Source: JABGQS01 sp963666505 (GTDB lineage: Bacteria > Bacillota > Clostridia > Christensenellales > SZUA-584). Taken from it: a DNA stretch of 64,000 nucleotides. The notes below the pieces were generated by a model that was not told where the DNA came from, searched no databases, and was given only the letters and a program-made list of their open reading frames with translations. Positions within the stretch are counted from its first letter, which is position 1. Every line of letters begins with the position of its first letter. Both the position numbers and the translations under genes were made by a program. Below are positions 14,854 through 22,192 of the stretch, piece after piece. Location of the stretch: positions 434,001 through 498,000 of the forward strand of contig CAXXXL010000003.1 in NCBI GenBank assembly GCA_963666505.2, read 5' to 3'.

Positions 14854-16599
14854 TTACCCAATCAAAACCTCTGTATTTTTTGATGCTGAGGCTTTACACC
14901 CAGTTATGTTCATGACCGACCCGTTTTTGATATCTTTTTCATATATCAGATTGGCAACGGGCTCCAGAAAATGCTTCTCCACGCACTTGACTATCCCGCG
15001 CCCGCCTCCGACTATGTATTCACCTATCCTCGTCATCAGATACTCTTCAGCTTCCCCGATACCCGTGATCTCGATGTTGTTTGTCAGCTTAATTGATTTG
15101 ACTGCGGCATCAAGCTTTTTCTTCATGAGCTTTACCTGTGCATCTTCGCGTATGAAATCAAACACTACCAGCGAATCCAGCAGCCTGCCGTACAGCTCGG
15201 GCCTGTTTAATTCGTTCACGTAATAACCGTGTATCGCTTCTCTAACCGCTTCATCTAACTTACTGTATTCAATTCCGGGCTCTTCGTCCCACATTTCCTG
15301 GGCTCTTGCTGCCCCTAAATTGCTTGTCAGCACAATAACGCTTTGTGAAAAGTCCGCGACACGCCCTTTTCCGTCAGTCAGCCGTCCGGCGTCAAGGATC
15401 GACAGCAGTATGTCGTGCACGGACTCATGAGGCTTATCTATTTCATCAAGCAGAATCAGCTGGAATGGGTTTTGTATTATTTTCTCGGTCAGCTGCCCGC
15501 CGTCGTCATGCCCGACGTACCCCGGAGGGCTGCCGATCAGCCTGGCCACGTTATGCGCTCCTTTGTACTCTGAGAGATCTATCCGATACATCCTCTCTCC
15601 GGATCCGAAGACCAGATCAGCTATGCATTTAGCCGTTTCGGTCTTGCCGACACCTGTGGGCCCCGCAAACAAATACACGGCTTTGGGTCCCTTGCCTCCG
15701 CTCTTCAGGCAGTTTATGAACGGCATCGTGACCGACCGTATTCTTGTTGCCACCGCTTTTATCGCAGTTTCCTGGCCTATCACCTTTTCGTTGAAAAAAG
15801 TTTCAGCCTCTTTAATCTTATCCTTACTAAGCTGCTCGTATGGATTGTATTCAGCACCTGTCTGTTCCCTCTCCAGCCTGTTCCATATTTCACTGAACTC
15901 AAGCTTTCTGCATGATTCAAACACCTGTCTTACCCGCGCAAGCAGCATGCCTCCGGTTTTAAGCGCAAGCTCCTCTTTCTGCTCAGGTGTCAGAACAGCG
16001 CTTTTCAGATACTCTTCTATGAACATCCTGCGTTCATTGAGGTCAGGCAGTGTAACCGTAACTTCTTTCCTGTACGGAGTGGACCGCAACAGAACCCTCG
16101 GCATGTCCCGGTCGCTTTCGAACACCCAGATAATCAAATGCGGCTTTTTTGACTTTGGCGGGAAATGCAGCGCTGAGGTTATCTGGTCCATTTTTCTCAA
16201 GAATTCCGTTTCATCTTCGTTCAGGGACAGCGGCTGTACGAACATGCTCTTGGCATCCAATATTATCGCAGCCGGTTCATCGGCCTTGTCGAAGACTGCC
16301 GATATCGCCTTGACTGCCCCGTCCAGTTTGGCTTTGCCCGAAACAGGCGCGATTTTAGAGAACCAAGCCGTCTCGTCCGCTTCACCTGCAGGCCCAAACC
16401 CGCTATCCCTGTTGAACCTCAGTACGTGGTATCCATACCTGGTCAGCGTGTCGGCCAGTATATTCTCGATATCGGCCCAGCCCTGCTGCTTGTTCTTATC
16501 GGGCAGTGTCCTGAAAACATCCCGGACATTCCCTTTTACAATTACTTCTCCGCAGCTGCTTACCGCAGCTATCAATTCATGCATCCATTTAGGCGCCAT
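14854..16599 (-). CDS. ClpB/ClpA-like AAA+ ATPase with degenerate first module
   Basis: The protein has 581 residues. The first half (about 1-255) has the outline of an AAA module (VIVKGNVRDVF, IILDAKSMF, LIIWVFESDRD) but no Walker A. The second is a complete Clp-type D2 module: Walker A GPTGVGKT at 313-320, Walker B LILLDEID at 381-388, YVGHDDGGQLTE pore-type loop, sensor VLTSNLG, and a D2-small domain. It lacks the Clp N domain and ClpB middle coiled coil. Proteins of this shape may remodel partner proteins. It starts 2 bp after the radical SAM stop, last in the FHA-kinase-radical SAM operon. Confidence 0.85.
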   Translation of the reverse strand: MAPKWMHELIAAVSSCGEVIVKGNVRDVFRTLPDKNKQQGWADIENILADTLTRYGYHVLRFNRDSGFGPAGEADETAWFSKIAPVSGKAKLDGAVKAISAVFDKADEPAAIILDAKSMFVQPLSLNEDETEFLRKMDQITSALHFPPKSKKPHLIIWVFESDRDMPRVLLRSTPYRKEVTVTLPDLNERRMFIEEYLKSAVLTPEQKEELALKTGGMLLARVRQVFESCRKLEFSEIWNRLEREQTGAEYNPYEQLSKDKIKEAETFFNEKVIGQETAIKAVATRIRSVTMPFINCLKSGGKGPKAVYLFAGPTGVGKTETAKCIADLVFGSGERMYRIDLSEYKGAHNVARLIGSPPGYVGHDDGGQLTEKIIQNPFQLILLDEIDKPHESVHDILLSILDAGRLTDGKGRVADFSQSVIVLTSNLGAARAQEMWDEEPGIEYSKLDEAVREAIHGYYVNELNRPELYGRLLDSLVVFDFIREDAQVKLMKKKLDAAVKSIKLTNNIEITGIGEAEEYLMTRIGEYIVGGGRGIVKCVEKHFLEPVANLIYEKDIKNGSVMNITGCKASASKNTEVLIG

Positions 16600-16600
16600 A

Positions 16601-17185
16601 TCAGTGTTCTCCTTTGATTAGTTTTTTAAACTCTTTGCCGGGTATACCGGCAACGAATATTCCCTGTTCGTCAGCAAATATCTGCTGGACCCTGCCTTTT
16701 TGTATCATCTTGATGTACTCCTTTTCATTTTTCATAATGCGAATGCGCTGGTTCCCTGACCCTGCGAGCCCGGACCTGCCGTCGTCAAACTCTTCCTTAT
16801 ACGGGCCGGTAATCAGCACTGCGGTCGCATCAAGTACCCTTTTAAGTGCGTCCGGTTTTATTTTCTCCTTTAGCTGTTCCATGCTGTATCCGGTGTATAT
16901 CAGCACGTCACCTGCAACTCTGTCACAGTCCTCGACAAGCCCGGCCAATTCATCAGGGCTCTGATCGAAAGGCTCGCCGCCCGAAAAGGTAACACCGTCG
17001 ACTCTTTTCTGCCGGCCTATGAAGTCCATGATTTCTTCCGCACTTATTGAAAACCCGCCGTCGTACGGCTGCATCTCAGGCGCTATGCATCCGGGGCAGT
17101 GCTTATTGCATCCCTGGAACCACACTACAGTGCGCCTGCCCGGGCCCAACACCTTGACGTTACTTAATATTTTGTTTATTCTCAT
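16601..17185 (-). CDS. Radical SAM activase, NrdG/PflA-like
   Basis: The protein has 194 residues. It carries the CxxxCxxC cluster motif (QGCNKHCPGC) about residue 25, then VTFSGGEPF (SAM-binding GGE) and a C-terminal TGPYKEEF block as in NrdG-type activating enzymes, which generate a glycyl radical. Here no ribonucleotide reductase or other glycyl-radical enzyme is next to it. It sits between a kinase-fold gene and a ClpB-like gene with gaps of 9 and 1 bp, so it is a true operon member. It may activate or modify a system partner instead of NrdD; this is inference. Confidence 0.8.
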   Translation of the reverse strand: MRINKILSNVKVLGPGRRTVVWFQGCNKHCPGCIAPEMQPYDGGFSISAEEIMDFIGRQKRVDGVTFSGGEPFDQSPDELAGLVEDCDRVAGDVLIYTGYSMEQLKEKIKPDALKRVLDATAVLITGPYKEEFDDGRSGLAGSGNQRIRIMKNEKEYIKMIQKGRVQQIFADEQGIFVAGIPGKEFKKLIKGEH

Positions 17186-17194
17186 TATTTCTCC

Positions 17195-19381
17195 TTACAG
17201 TGCGCTCAAAATCAGCATTATCAGCACCACGGCTATACCGACCGCTCCAAGGCATATTCCGCCTATGACCCAGCCTGCTGTTTTGAACCCGGAGCCCCAT
17301 GAACGGCGCCGTGCCTGATTCCGTTTTTGCCTCCGGTCGCGGACCTCCAGGTCCTCGGCCTTCCATTTGTCATATTCGGCTGCCTGTATGCTATACAGCA
17401 GATCCGGGAACAGCTCGTCGGGGCTGCCTGTAAGCCTGCCCGACCCAGGCACCGGAAGGTCGGTAACCATCTGTTCAGAAAACACCCGCAGCGCATTGCC
17501 TGCGGTTATGTTTGTGACCCTCTTCTCGCCGGTATCTTTGATGTTCTTAAGCCTGTACAGCACTTTCAGCAGCTCTTCGACATCGTCGGGAAGCCCTGCG
17601 CACGGTTCGAGCGCATACGGACTGCCGCCCGAGGCTATCCTCACTACGTGTTCAGCGATTTTTGCCCGGATCCTCTTCTTTATTGCAGCGCTGTGCGCTG
17701 TCGAGTATATATGCCAGAGCCCGTCTGTCTGCGTCATATTAGATACGGCATCAAGTTTTTTTGACATTTTAATAATGGTCAACACAGCCTCCGTCATACC
17801 GCTCACGCTCATGCCGTCCATATTTTTTGCCTTCTGAGCAGCGCTTCTGCAGGCCAGGATGAACTTGCTGCCTGCGGAGTCCGCAGCTCCAAATTCGCTT
17901 ATACGGTATTCAAACCCTAGCGGCACCAGCCTGCTCAGTATCCCGGCGGCGATTCTTACGGATTCATGAGCATACCCGCAGCTCTCGGCAACGAGAAGGA
18001 ACTTAATTGCTTCAGCAGGGAGCCTTTTGTCCATACCGGCTGATTTGAGCTTTGCTGCAGCCTTAGCCTGCTTTTTGTAGCCTGCGCAAGCCAGGAAACC
18101 CGGCAGCATGCCTGAAGCGAACACCGCCGAACAAAACCCGGCCGGCTCAGCGCATTTTCCCGCATAGTCAAGTATATCGTCAAGGCTGCCGAACTTATGC
18201 CCGCCCGTTATCAGTTTGCGCCCGCCGAGGATGTAATATGCGTTCGCAGGGCTTGCGCTTTTATTTGTAATTTTATGCAGCTTTCCGGCCAATGCCTTGT
18301 CGCTTAAAAGCCCGGTCAGCTCCGGACAGCCAATGAGGTCTTGGCACCCTTTGGTATCCCCGGATACAATTGCTTCTTCTATTATTTTTCTTAAATCAGA
18401 AGCCTTTTCAAGAGGTTTCCCTCTGTATACCGGGCGACCGCTTAGAGATACGACGAGGCAGAATAGCGCTGCGTCCTCTTGCAGTTTTCTGTCCAGCGTT
18501 TGAATCTGCCGCATCAGGCTGCGCTTGCATAACTCGCTGCGAAGCGCGCCGATTTTAAGCATCCCTGCCGCAGCATCCCACTGAAGTGATACTGCCTTTG
18601 CAAGTTCAAGCCTGTTGTATGCTTTCGCCTGTCCTATACAAACGGGTTCGGGCCATTCCATCGGGCCGAGGACTTCTGGTATCTCTTTACCCGTCAGCCA
18701 CGCCCTGATCTGCCTGTGGCTCCATCTTTTCTCCGGATCCTTTATTGTCAGGCCGCCAACGATTTGCGCTGTACGGCCCTGCCCGTCAGTTGATACCGCC
18801 TCTATTGTTTTGCCGAGCGACCACATGTCAGAGGCCGTTGAAATAACGCTGCCGGTCGTTTCGGGTGCTCTGTATCGTATGTCTGTCTTGAAACCAATCC
18901 TGCCTTTATCGCCTATACAACATACCGAACCGTAATCCATGAGCCTATATCCGGCCTCTGTCATGAATATATTTGAAGGCTTGATACCGTTATGAATGAG
19001 CCCGCTGCAATGCAGGCAAAGCAGGGCAGAGTCCAGTTCGCTGACAAATTGGTCTATGTCTGCGTTGCGTATTGTGCCTGTCGCCTGCCCGTCTATATAC
19101 TCTGATATCTCAACGGTGTGGGCGTCGGCTTCCAAGTACTCAAAAACCCTCGGCAGGCCTTTATGCGCAATATGAGTTATTGTGGTTTTTTCATGTTCTG
19201 TTCTTTCAAAAGGTTTGTGGTATACCTTCAGCGCAAAAACGGCGCCGCCTTTTTCAGCAAGAAACACGGTCGAGCGCATCGACTCGGATATTGGTTTGAC
19301 TATCCTGTATCCGAAAACCTCGCAGCCCGGTCGGAACATCATGTTCCTGCGCGGGAGCGGCAAAGTATCGTCCTTACTCAT
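17195..19381 (-). CDS. Membrane-anchored Ser/Thr kinase-fold protein lacking the catalytic Asp (probable pseudokinase)
   Basis: The protein has 728 residues. A kinase fold spans about 20-235: ALKVY (Lys52), SEYIDG hinge, IHNGIKPSN at 129-137 where HRDLKPxN is expected, so Gly132 stands in place of the catalytic Asp, MDYGS (149-152, DFG equivalent), YRAPE and SDMWSLG. The glycine-rich loop is also missing (ISESMRSTVF). The middle (about 240-640) is helical and unknown. The C-terminus has a TM helix (WVIGGICLGAVGIAVVLIML), so the protein is tail-anchored with the kinase fold in the cytoplasm. Its start lies 1 bp after the FHA stop. ATP sensing or scaffolding is more likely than catalysis, unless an unusual base is used. 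Confidence 0.8.
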   Translation of the reverse strand: MSKDDTLPLPRRNMMFRPGCEVFGYRIVKPISESMRSTVFLAEKGGAVFALKVYHKPFERTEHEKTTITHIAHKGLPRVFEYLEADAHTVEISEYIDGQATGTIRNADIDQFVSELDSALLCLHCSGLIHNGIKPSNIFMTEAGYRLMDYGSVCCIGDKGRIGFKTDIRYRAPETTGSVISTASDMWSLGKTIEAVSTDGQGRTAQIVGGLTIKDPEKRWSHRQIRAWLTGKEIPEVLGPMEWPEPVCIGQAKAYNRLELAKAVSLQWDAAAGMLKIGALRSELCKRSLMRQIQTLDRKLQEDAALFCLVVSLSGRPVYRGKPLEKASDLRKIIEEAIVSGDTKGCQDLIGCPELTGLLSDKALAGKLHKITNKSASPANAYYILGGRKLITGGHKFGSLDDILDYAGKCAEPAGFCSAVFASGMLPGFLACAGYKKQAKAAAKLKSAGMDKRLPAEAIKFLLVAESCGYAHESVRIAAGILSRLVPLGFEYRISEFGAADSAGSKFILACRSAAQKAKNMDGMSVSGMTEAVLTIIKMSKKLDAVSNMTQTDGLWHIYSTAHSAAIKKRIRAKIAEHVVRIASGGSPYALEPCAGLPDDVEELLKVLYRLKNIKDTGEKRVTNITAGNALRVFSEQMVTDLPVPGSGRLTGSPDELFPDLLYSIQAAEYDKWKAEDLEVRDRRQKRNQARRRSWGSGFKTAGWVIGGICLGAVGIAVVLIMLILSAL

Positions 19382-19382
19382 C

Positions 19383-19910
19383 TTATTTCGCCTCCACAGA
19401 TATATCGAAAGTCAGGTTAGCTATGTTGACTTTGTCGCCTTCAGCGATTTTCATCCACACACCGGGTTTGATTTCTTCGCCGTTGATACAGGTCCCGTTC
19501 TTCGATCCTAAATCCATCAGCAGATACTCCTGCCCGTCGTACGATACAGATATGTGGTCAGACGATACGTACGGACTGTCGAAAATCCTGCCTCGTCCGA
19601 TTTTGCCGCCGTCCGCTTTTACCATGTGTCGTATGCCTTCGCAGTCGACAAGAAATATACTTTTTGCTTTCATGGTCCTTATTCTTGCAGGCAGCAGCCC
19701 CATAAGGTTGGCGCCGCATTTTCTGCAGGTGTTGGACGCCGGAAGGTTGACAGTTCCGCACGAATTGCAGGTCTTGACAAGTCGCGTTCTAACTGCCGGC
19801 AGCAGCTGACAGTCGATAGTGTTCTCAATCCCTGTTAAAGTAGCGCCACATGCGCCGCACGTCAGAGCGCCATCTTCGTTGCGCTCAGAGCATATATGAC
19901 AGATCTTCAT
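19383..19910 (-). CDS. Double zinc-ribbon FHA-domain protein
   Basis: The start is at ATG 19910 (MKICHICSE), after GGAGAGGG; an earlier in-frame ATG overlaps a hairpin. The protein has 175 residues. Two zinc ribbons (CHIC...CGAC, CNSC...CRKC) occupy about 1-70, then an FHA phosphopeptide-binding domain (about 85-172) with all key residues: IGRGR, SSDHIS, LGSKNGTCING. FHA proteins read phospho-Thr made by a kinase and erased by PP2C, both encoded here. First gene of the FHA-kinase-radical SAM-ClpB-like operon, with a motif copy upstream. Confidence 0.9.
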   Translation of the reverse strand: MKICHICSERNEDGALTCGACGATLTGIENTIDCQLLPAVRTRLVKTCNSCGTVNLPASNTCRKCGANLMGLLPARIRTMKAKSIFLVDCEGIRHMVKADGGKIGRGRIFDSPYVSSDHISVSYDGQEYLLMDLGSKNGTCINGEEIKPGVWMKIAEGDKVNIANLTFDISVEAK

Positions 19911-19929
19911 CCTTTCCCTCTCCTTAATG

Positions 19930-19952
19930 GGGAAGGTGCTGCGCACCTTCCC
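19930..19952 (-). terminator. Perfect hairpin in the leader of the FHA operon
   Basis: gggaaggtgc-tgc-gcaccttccc, a 10-bp stem 20 bp before the FHA start and downstream of the motif at 19985-20013, so it lies within the FHA leader. No U tract follows on the minus strand. It may terminate PP2C read-through, protect the 5' end, or regulate translation. Confidence 0.45.
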
Positions 19953-19984
19953 GGGTTTGAAATATACGTAACACGTATATACTT

Positions 19985-20013
19985 AAATACACAAAGAAAG
20001 AATAAGTCTCGCA
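19985..20013 (-). promoter_or_regulatory. TGCGAKA-N16-GTATTT motif upstream of the FHA operon
   Basis: Minus strand TGCGAGA (20013-20007), 16 nt, GTATTT (19990-19985) followed by AAGTATA, between the PP2C stop (20029) and the FHA start. Confidence 0.75.
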
Positions 20014-20028
20014 GTCTTCTTTATTTTT

Positions 20029-21498
20029 TTATTGTTCTTCGGCTAAATCCGGTACGCCTGTTTCTGCCGGAAGCCCCAGCAGCAGCTGCATCTCGGCATC
20101 TTCCTTTAGCTGCTTTATCGTCTCTGTTACTATCTGTTCGTAATCGATGCCGTCGACTGCGTCCGATATGTTTCCAAGCTTTTCGTTTGCAGCCGATTGC
20201 TCAAGTTCAATTTCAGAGATGATTTCCGACTGCCCGTCCTGCGCAGACTGCAGCTCGAGAATCATGCTGCTAATATCGTTCAGCCCGTCACTGCTGTTTG
20301 ATTCCGATTCCGCCTGCTGTTGTTCCAGCGCAGTCAGTTGCTCAGTTAGCATTGTGTTGTCTTTCTCTAAATCGTTTATTTTTCCTGACAAAAGAACAAA
20401 GCTGAATACGACTGCAGACAGCAGCACGGCAAACCCGGCGGCAACTGTCAGCACTATTTTTTTAGACCGTTTTTCTTTTGCGGCATCATCCGCCTGAGAC
20501 GGAACCGGCAGGGGGGGGTTGGGCCGCACTGCAGCAGGCTCCGGGTCGGGCAGCGGCGGCTTAATTACGTGATCGGGTATATCTTTGGCTGCAAGTACCT
20601 TTGCGTGATCTCCGCCTTTTTTCTCAGGCAGGTCCTGTCGCCAGTATCTTTTTGTATCTTCGGGGACGATCTCAAGACACTTCTTGTAATACGCCTCCAG
20701 ACTCTTTATATCCGGCCTCGGCAGCCCTTTTTTCCTGGAAGCTATGGCAATCGATATGTCGTCTGCAAACCGGCCGTTTTGAGCAAGGCTGTACAGAATT
20801 GTGGACAGGTCCAGTTCCCTGTTTTCCAGGTTGACATTCCCGGATTGCCAGCATATTGCGTCAAGGCACTTAAGATTTTGCGGGTCGAGTGTGATACCGG
20901 CTGTGTTGCGGTCGTAGAAAAACGGAGTAAACCCGTCTGTGCCAGCGAAAACACTTTCATAGTCCTCGATGTTGCCGAACCGGATCCCGATCTGCCGCTT
21001 GTACTTTTCGCTGCACGGAAACCCGTAGGCTTTTGAAGTATCATTATCTTCGTTCGATGGATGTAAGATAATATCATACCTTTTCTTCCATGTCTTGCCG
21101 GACACCATGCCGTCGCCGATTGAGAAGGATATCATTTTGCCTTTTTCAAGTCTGCGCTCTTCGCGAAATGCAAACCCTGTCAATGTTGTGTAAAGGTCAT
21201 CGTCTTTGGCTCCAAGTTCCCTTGCTCTGTTGGATATGATCTTGTTGCAGATCCGATAGAGCTCGTCCTGCATTCTCTCTTCGTTGCCGTACCAGACGTG
21301 GAACCTTTCCGCAATGATACCCGGCAGCTTGTCTACCAGCACCTTGGCGCCTTCATCGCCGAGTTTTGCGCCAGACGTGCCGTCACAGCAGACGGCTGTG
21401 AATACATCATTCACCCAAAGGGCTCTCGCCGCGTCGTCACACTTTTCGTGGTCGAACGCCGGCATCACAGTAAAATTGTTTTGATATTTTTGTAACAT
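20029..21498 (-). CDS. PP2C-family protein phosphatase with TM helix and coiled-coil tail
   Basis: The start is at ATG 21498 (MLQKYQNNF) after GGAGAA. The protein has 489 residues. The PP2C fold (about 10-260) keeps the metal-binding acids: VCCDGTSGAKLGDEG, SIGDGM, FAGTDGF, FADDISIAI. A Pro-rich linker is followed by one TM helix (about 355-375, VLTVAAGFAVLLSAVVF) and a long Glu/Gln-rich coiled coil (KINDLEKDNTMLTEQLTALE onward) on the far side. It would reverse kinase action at the membrane; the outer coiled coil could sense or dimerise. It is monocistronic, with its own motif copy 34 bp upstream. Confidence 0.88.
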   Translation of the reverse strand: MLQKYQNNFTVMPAFDHEKCDDAARALWVNDVFTAVCCDGTSGAKLGDEGAKVLVDKLPGIIAERFHVWYGNEERMQDELYRICNKIISNRARELGAKDDDLYTTLTGFAFREERRLEKGKMISFSIGDGMVSGKTWKKRYDIILHPSNEDNDTSKAYGFPCSEKYKRQIGIRFGNIEDYESVFAGTDGFTPFFYDRNTAGITLDPQNLKCLDAICWQSGNVNLENRELDLSTILYSLAQNGRFADDISIAIASRKKGLPRPDIKSLEAYYKKCLEIVPEDTKRYWRQDLPEKKGGDHAKVLAAKDIPDHVIKPPLPDPEPAAVRPNPPLPVPSQADDAAKEKRSKKIVLTVAAGFAVLLSAVVFSFVLLSGKINDLEKDNTMLTEQLTALEQQQAESESNSSDGLNDISSMILELQSAQDGQSEIISEIELEQSAANEKLGNISDAVDGIDYEQIVTETIKQLKEDAEMQLLLGLPAETGVPDLAEEQ

Positions 21499-21531
21499 GG
21501 TTTTTCTCCTTTTATTTTTCCTTATATACTT

Positions 21532-21560
21532 AAATACCGGCAAACCCGGTATTTATCGCA
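21532..21560 (-). promoter_or_regulatory. TGCGAKA-N16-GTATTT motif upstream of PP2C
   Basis: Minus strand TGCGATA (21560-21554), 16 nt, GTATTT (21537-21532) followed by AAGTATA, 34 bp before the start. The spacer and box form an inverted repeat, AAATACCGG and CCGGTATTT, which could be an added operator. Confidence 0.8.
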
Positions 21561-21589
21561 CCTGTATAAAAAATATATGAGCTGTATTT

Positions 21590-22039
21590 TTAGTAAACAC
21601 AGCTCAGCCTCTCGGCATCGGGGTAATACTTGATGTAATGCCTGGGGTTGCGAATTTTGACTTTCCCGTCAAACATCTGCCGGGTGTTGTATGATTCAGC
21701 CGAATCATACAGTTTGTCGTTCTTATACCTTTCGTCCACGACCTGCTCTTCTACGTCTGGCAGCAGCTCTCTTTGGTCCTGAACTGAATGGCAATGGAAG
21801 TACGGGTCCTGTCTGTTCTTTTGCTTAAGCGCCCGGTACTCTTCCAAAGAGATGAGTTCCACGCTTAACACAGCAAACTTGTTATGATGTTTGACGCGCG
21901 GAGTATTGCGTGCGATCAAAGCCGCTTCTTTAGCAGACTGTGCCCTGACAGCAAGCTCTTTCGGTACGTATCTGCGGTTACCTACGTGCCCGCACTTTGC
22001 GGTTGCTGCCCAGTAACTGTTTATTGATTGTGTTTTCAT
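21590..22039 (-). CDS. 149-residue protein of unknown family, copy A (partner of CHAT 2)
   Basis: The product begins MKTQSINSYWAATAKCGHVG. The N-terminal half has conserved CGHVGNRRY and LIARNTPRVKHHNK; the C-terminal half has DPYFHCHSVQDQRELL and a RNPRHYIKYYPDAERLSC end, so several Cys/His that might bind a metal. A paralogue with about 80% identity lies at 26968-27417, each time directly after a TPR-CHAT gene. ATG follows AAGGAG. It has a strong motif copy 45 bp upstream, so it is regulated apart from the CHAT gene. No function known; a substrate, inhibitor or adaptor of the CHAT protease is the natural guess. Confidence 0.75.
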   Translation of the reverse strand: MKTQSINSYWAATAKCGHVGNRRYVPKELAVRAQSAKEAALIARNTPRVKHHNKFAVLSVELISLEEYRALKQKNRQDPYFHCHSVQDQRELLPDVEEQVVDERYKNDKLYDSAESYNTRQMFDGKVKIRNPRHYIKYYPDAERLSCVY

Positions 22040-22083
22040 GAGGGGAGTCTCCTTTTAATATTTAATATTTTCTTTACACTACA

Positions 22084-22112
22084 AAATACATGCATATAAC
22101 TAAAATCTCGCA
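22084..22112 (-). promoter_or_regulatory. TGCGAKA-N16-GTATTT motif upstream of 149-residue gene A
   Basis: Minus strand TGCGAGA (22112-22106), 16 nt, GTATTT (22089-22084) followed by TGTAGTGTA. It matches the copies at 27456 and 32602 beyond the two boxes. Confidence 0.8.
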
Positions 22113-22192
22113 CATCGGGTAAAAAAATGTATAAAAAAACTACAGTTTATTTCAACTGCAGCTTTTAAAGTATCTTTAATTTTGTTCCTATT

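Noticed and set aside
10559..21498. Assignment as a type VI secretion or tellurite-resistance (ter) locus
   Set aside because: No Tss proteins, TerD or TerC family genes are seen; only the kinase, phosphatase, FHA and VWA parts are shared with those systems.
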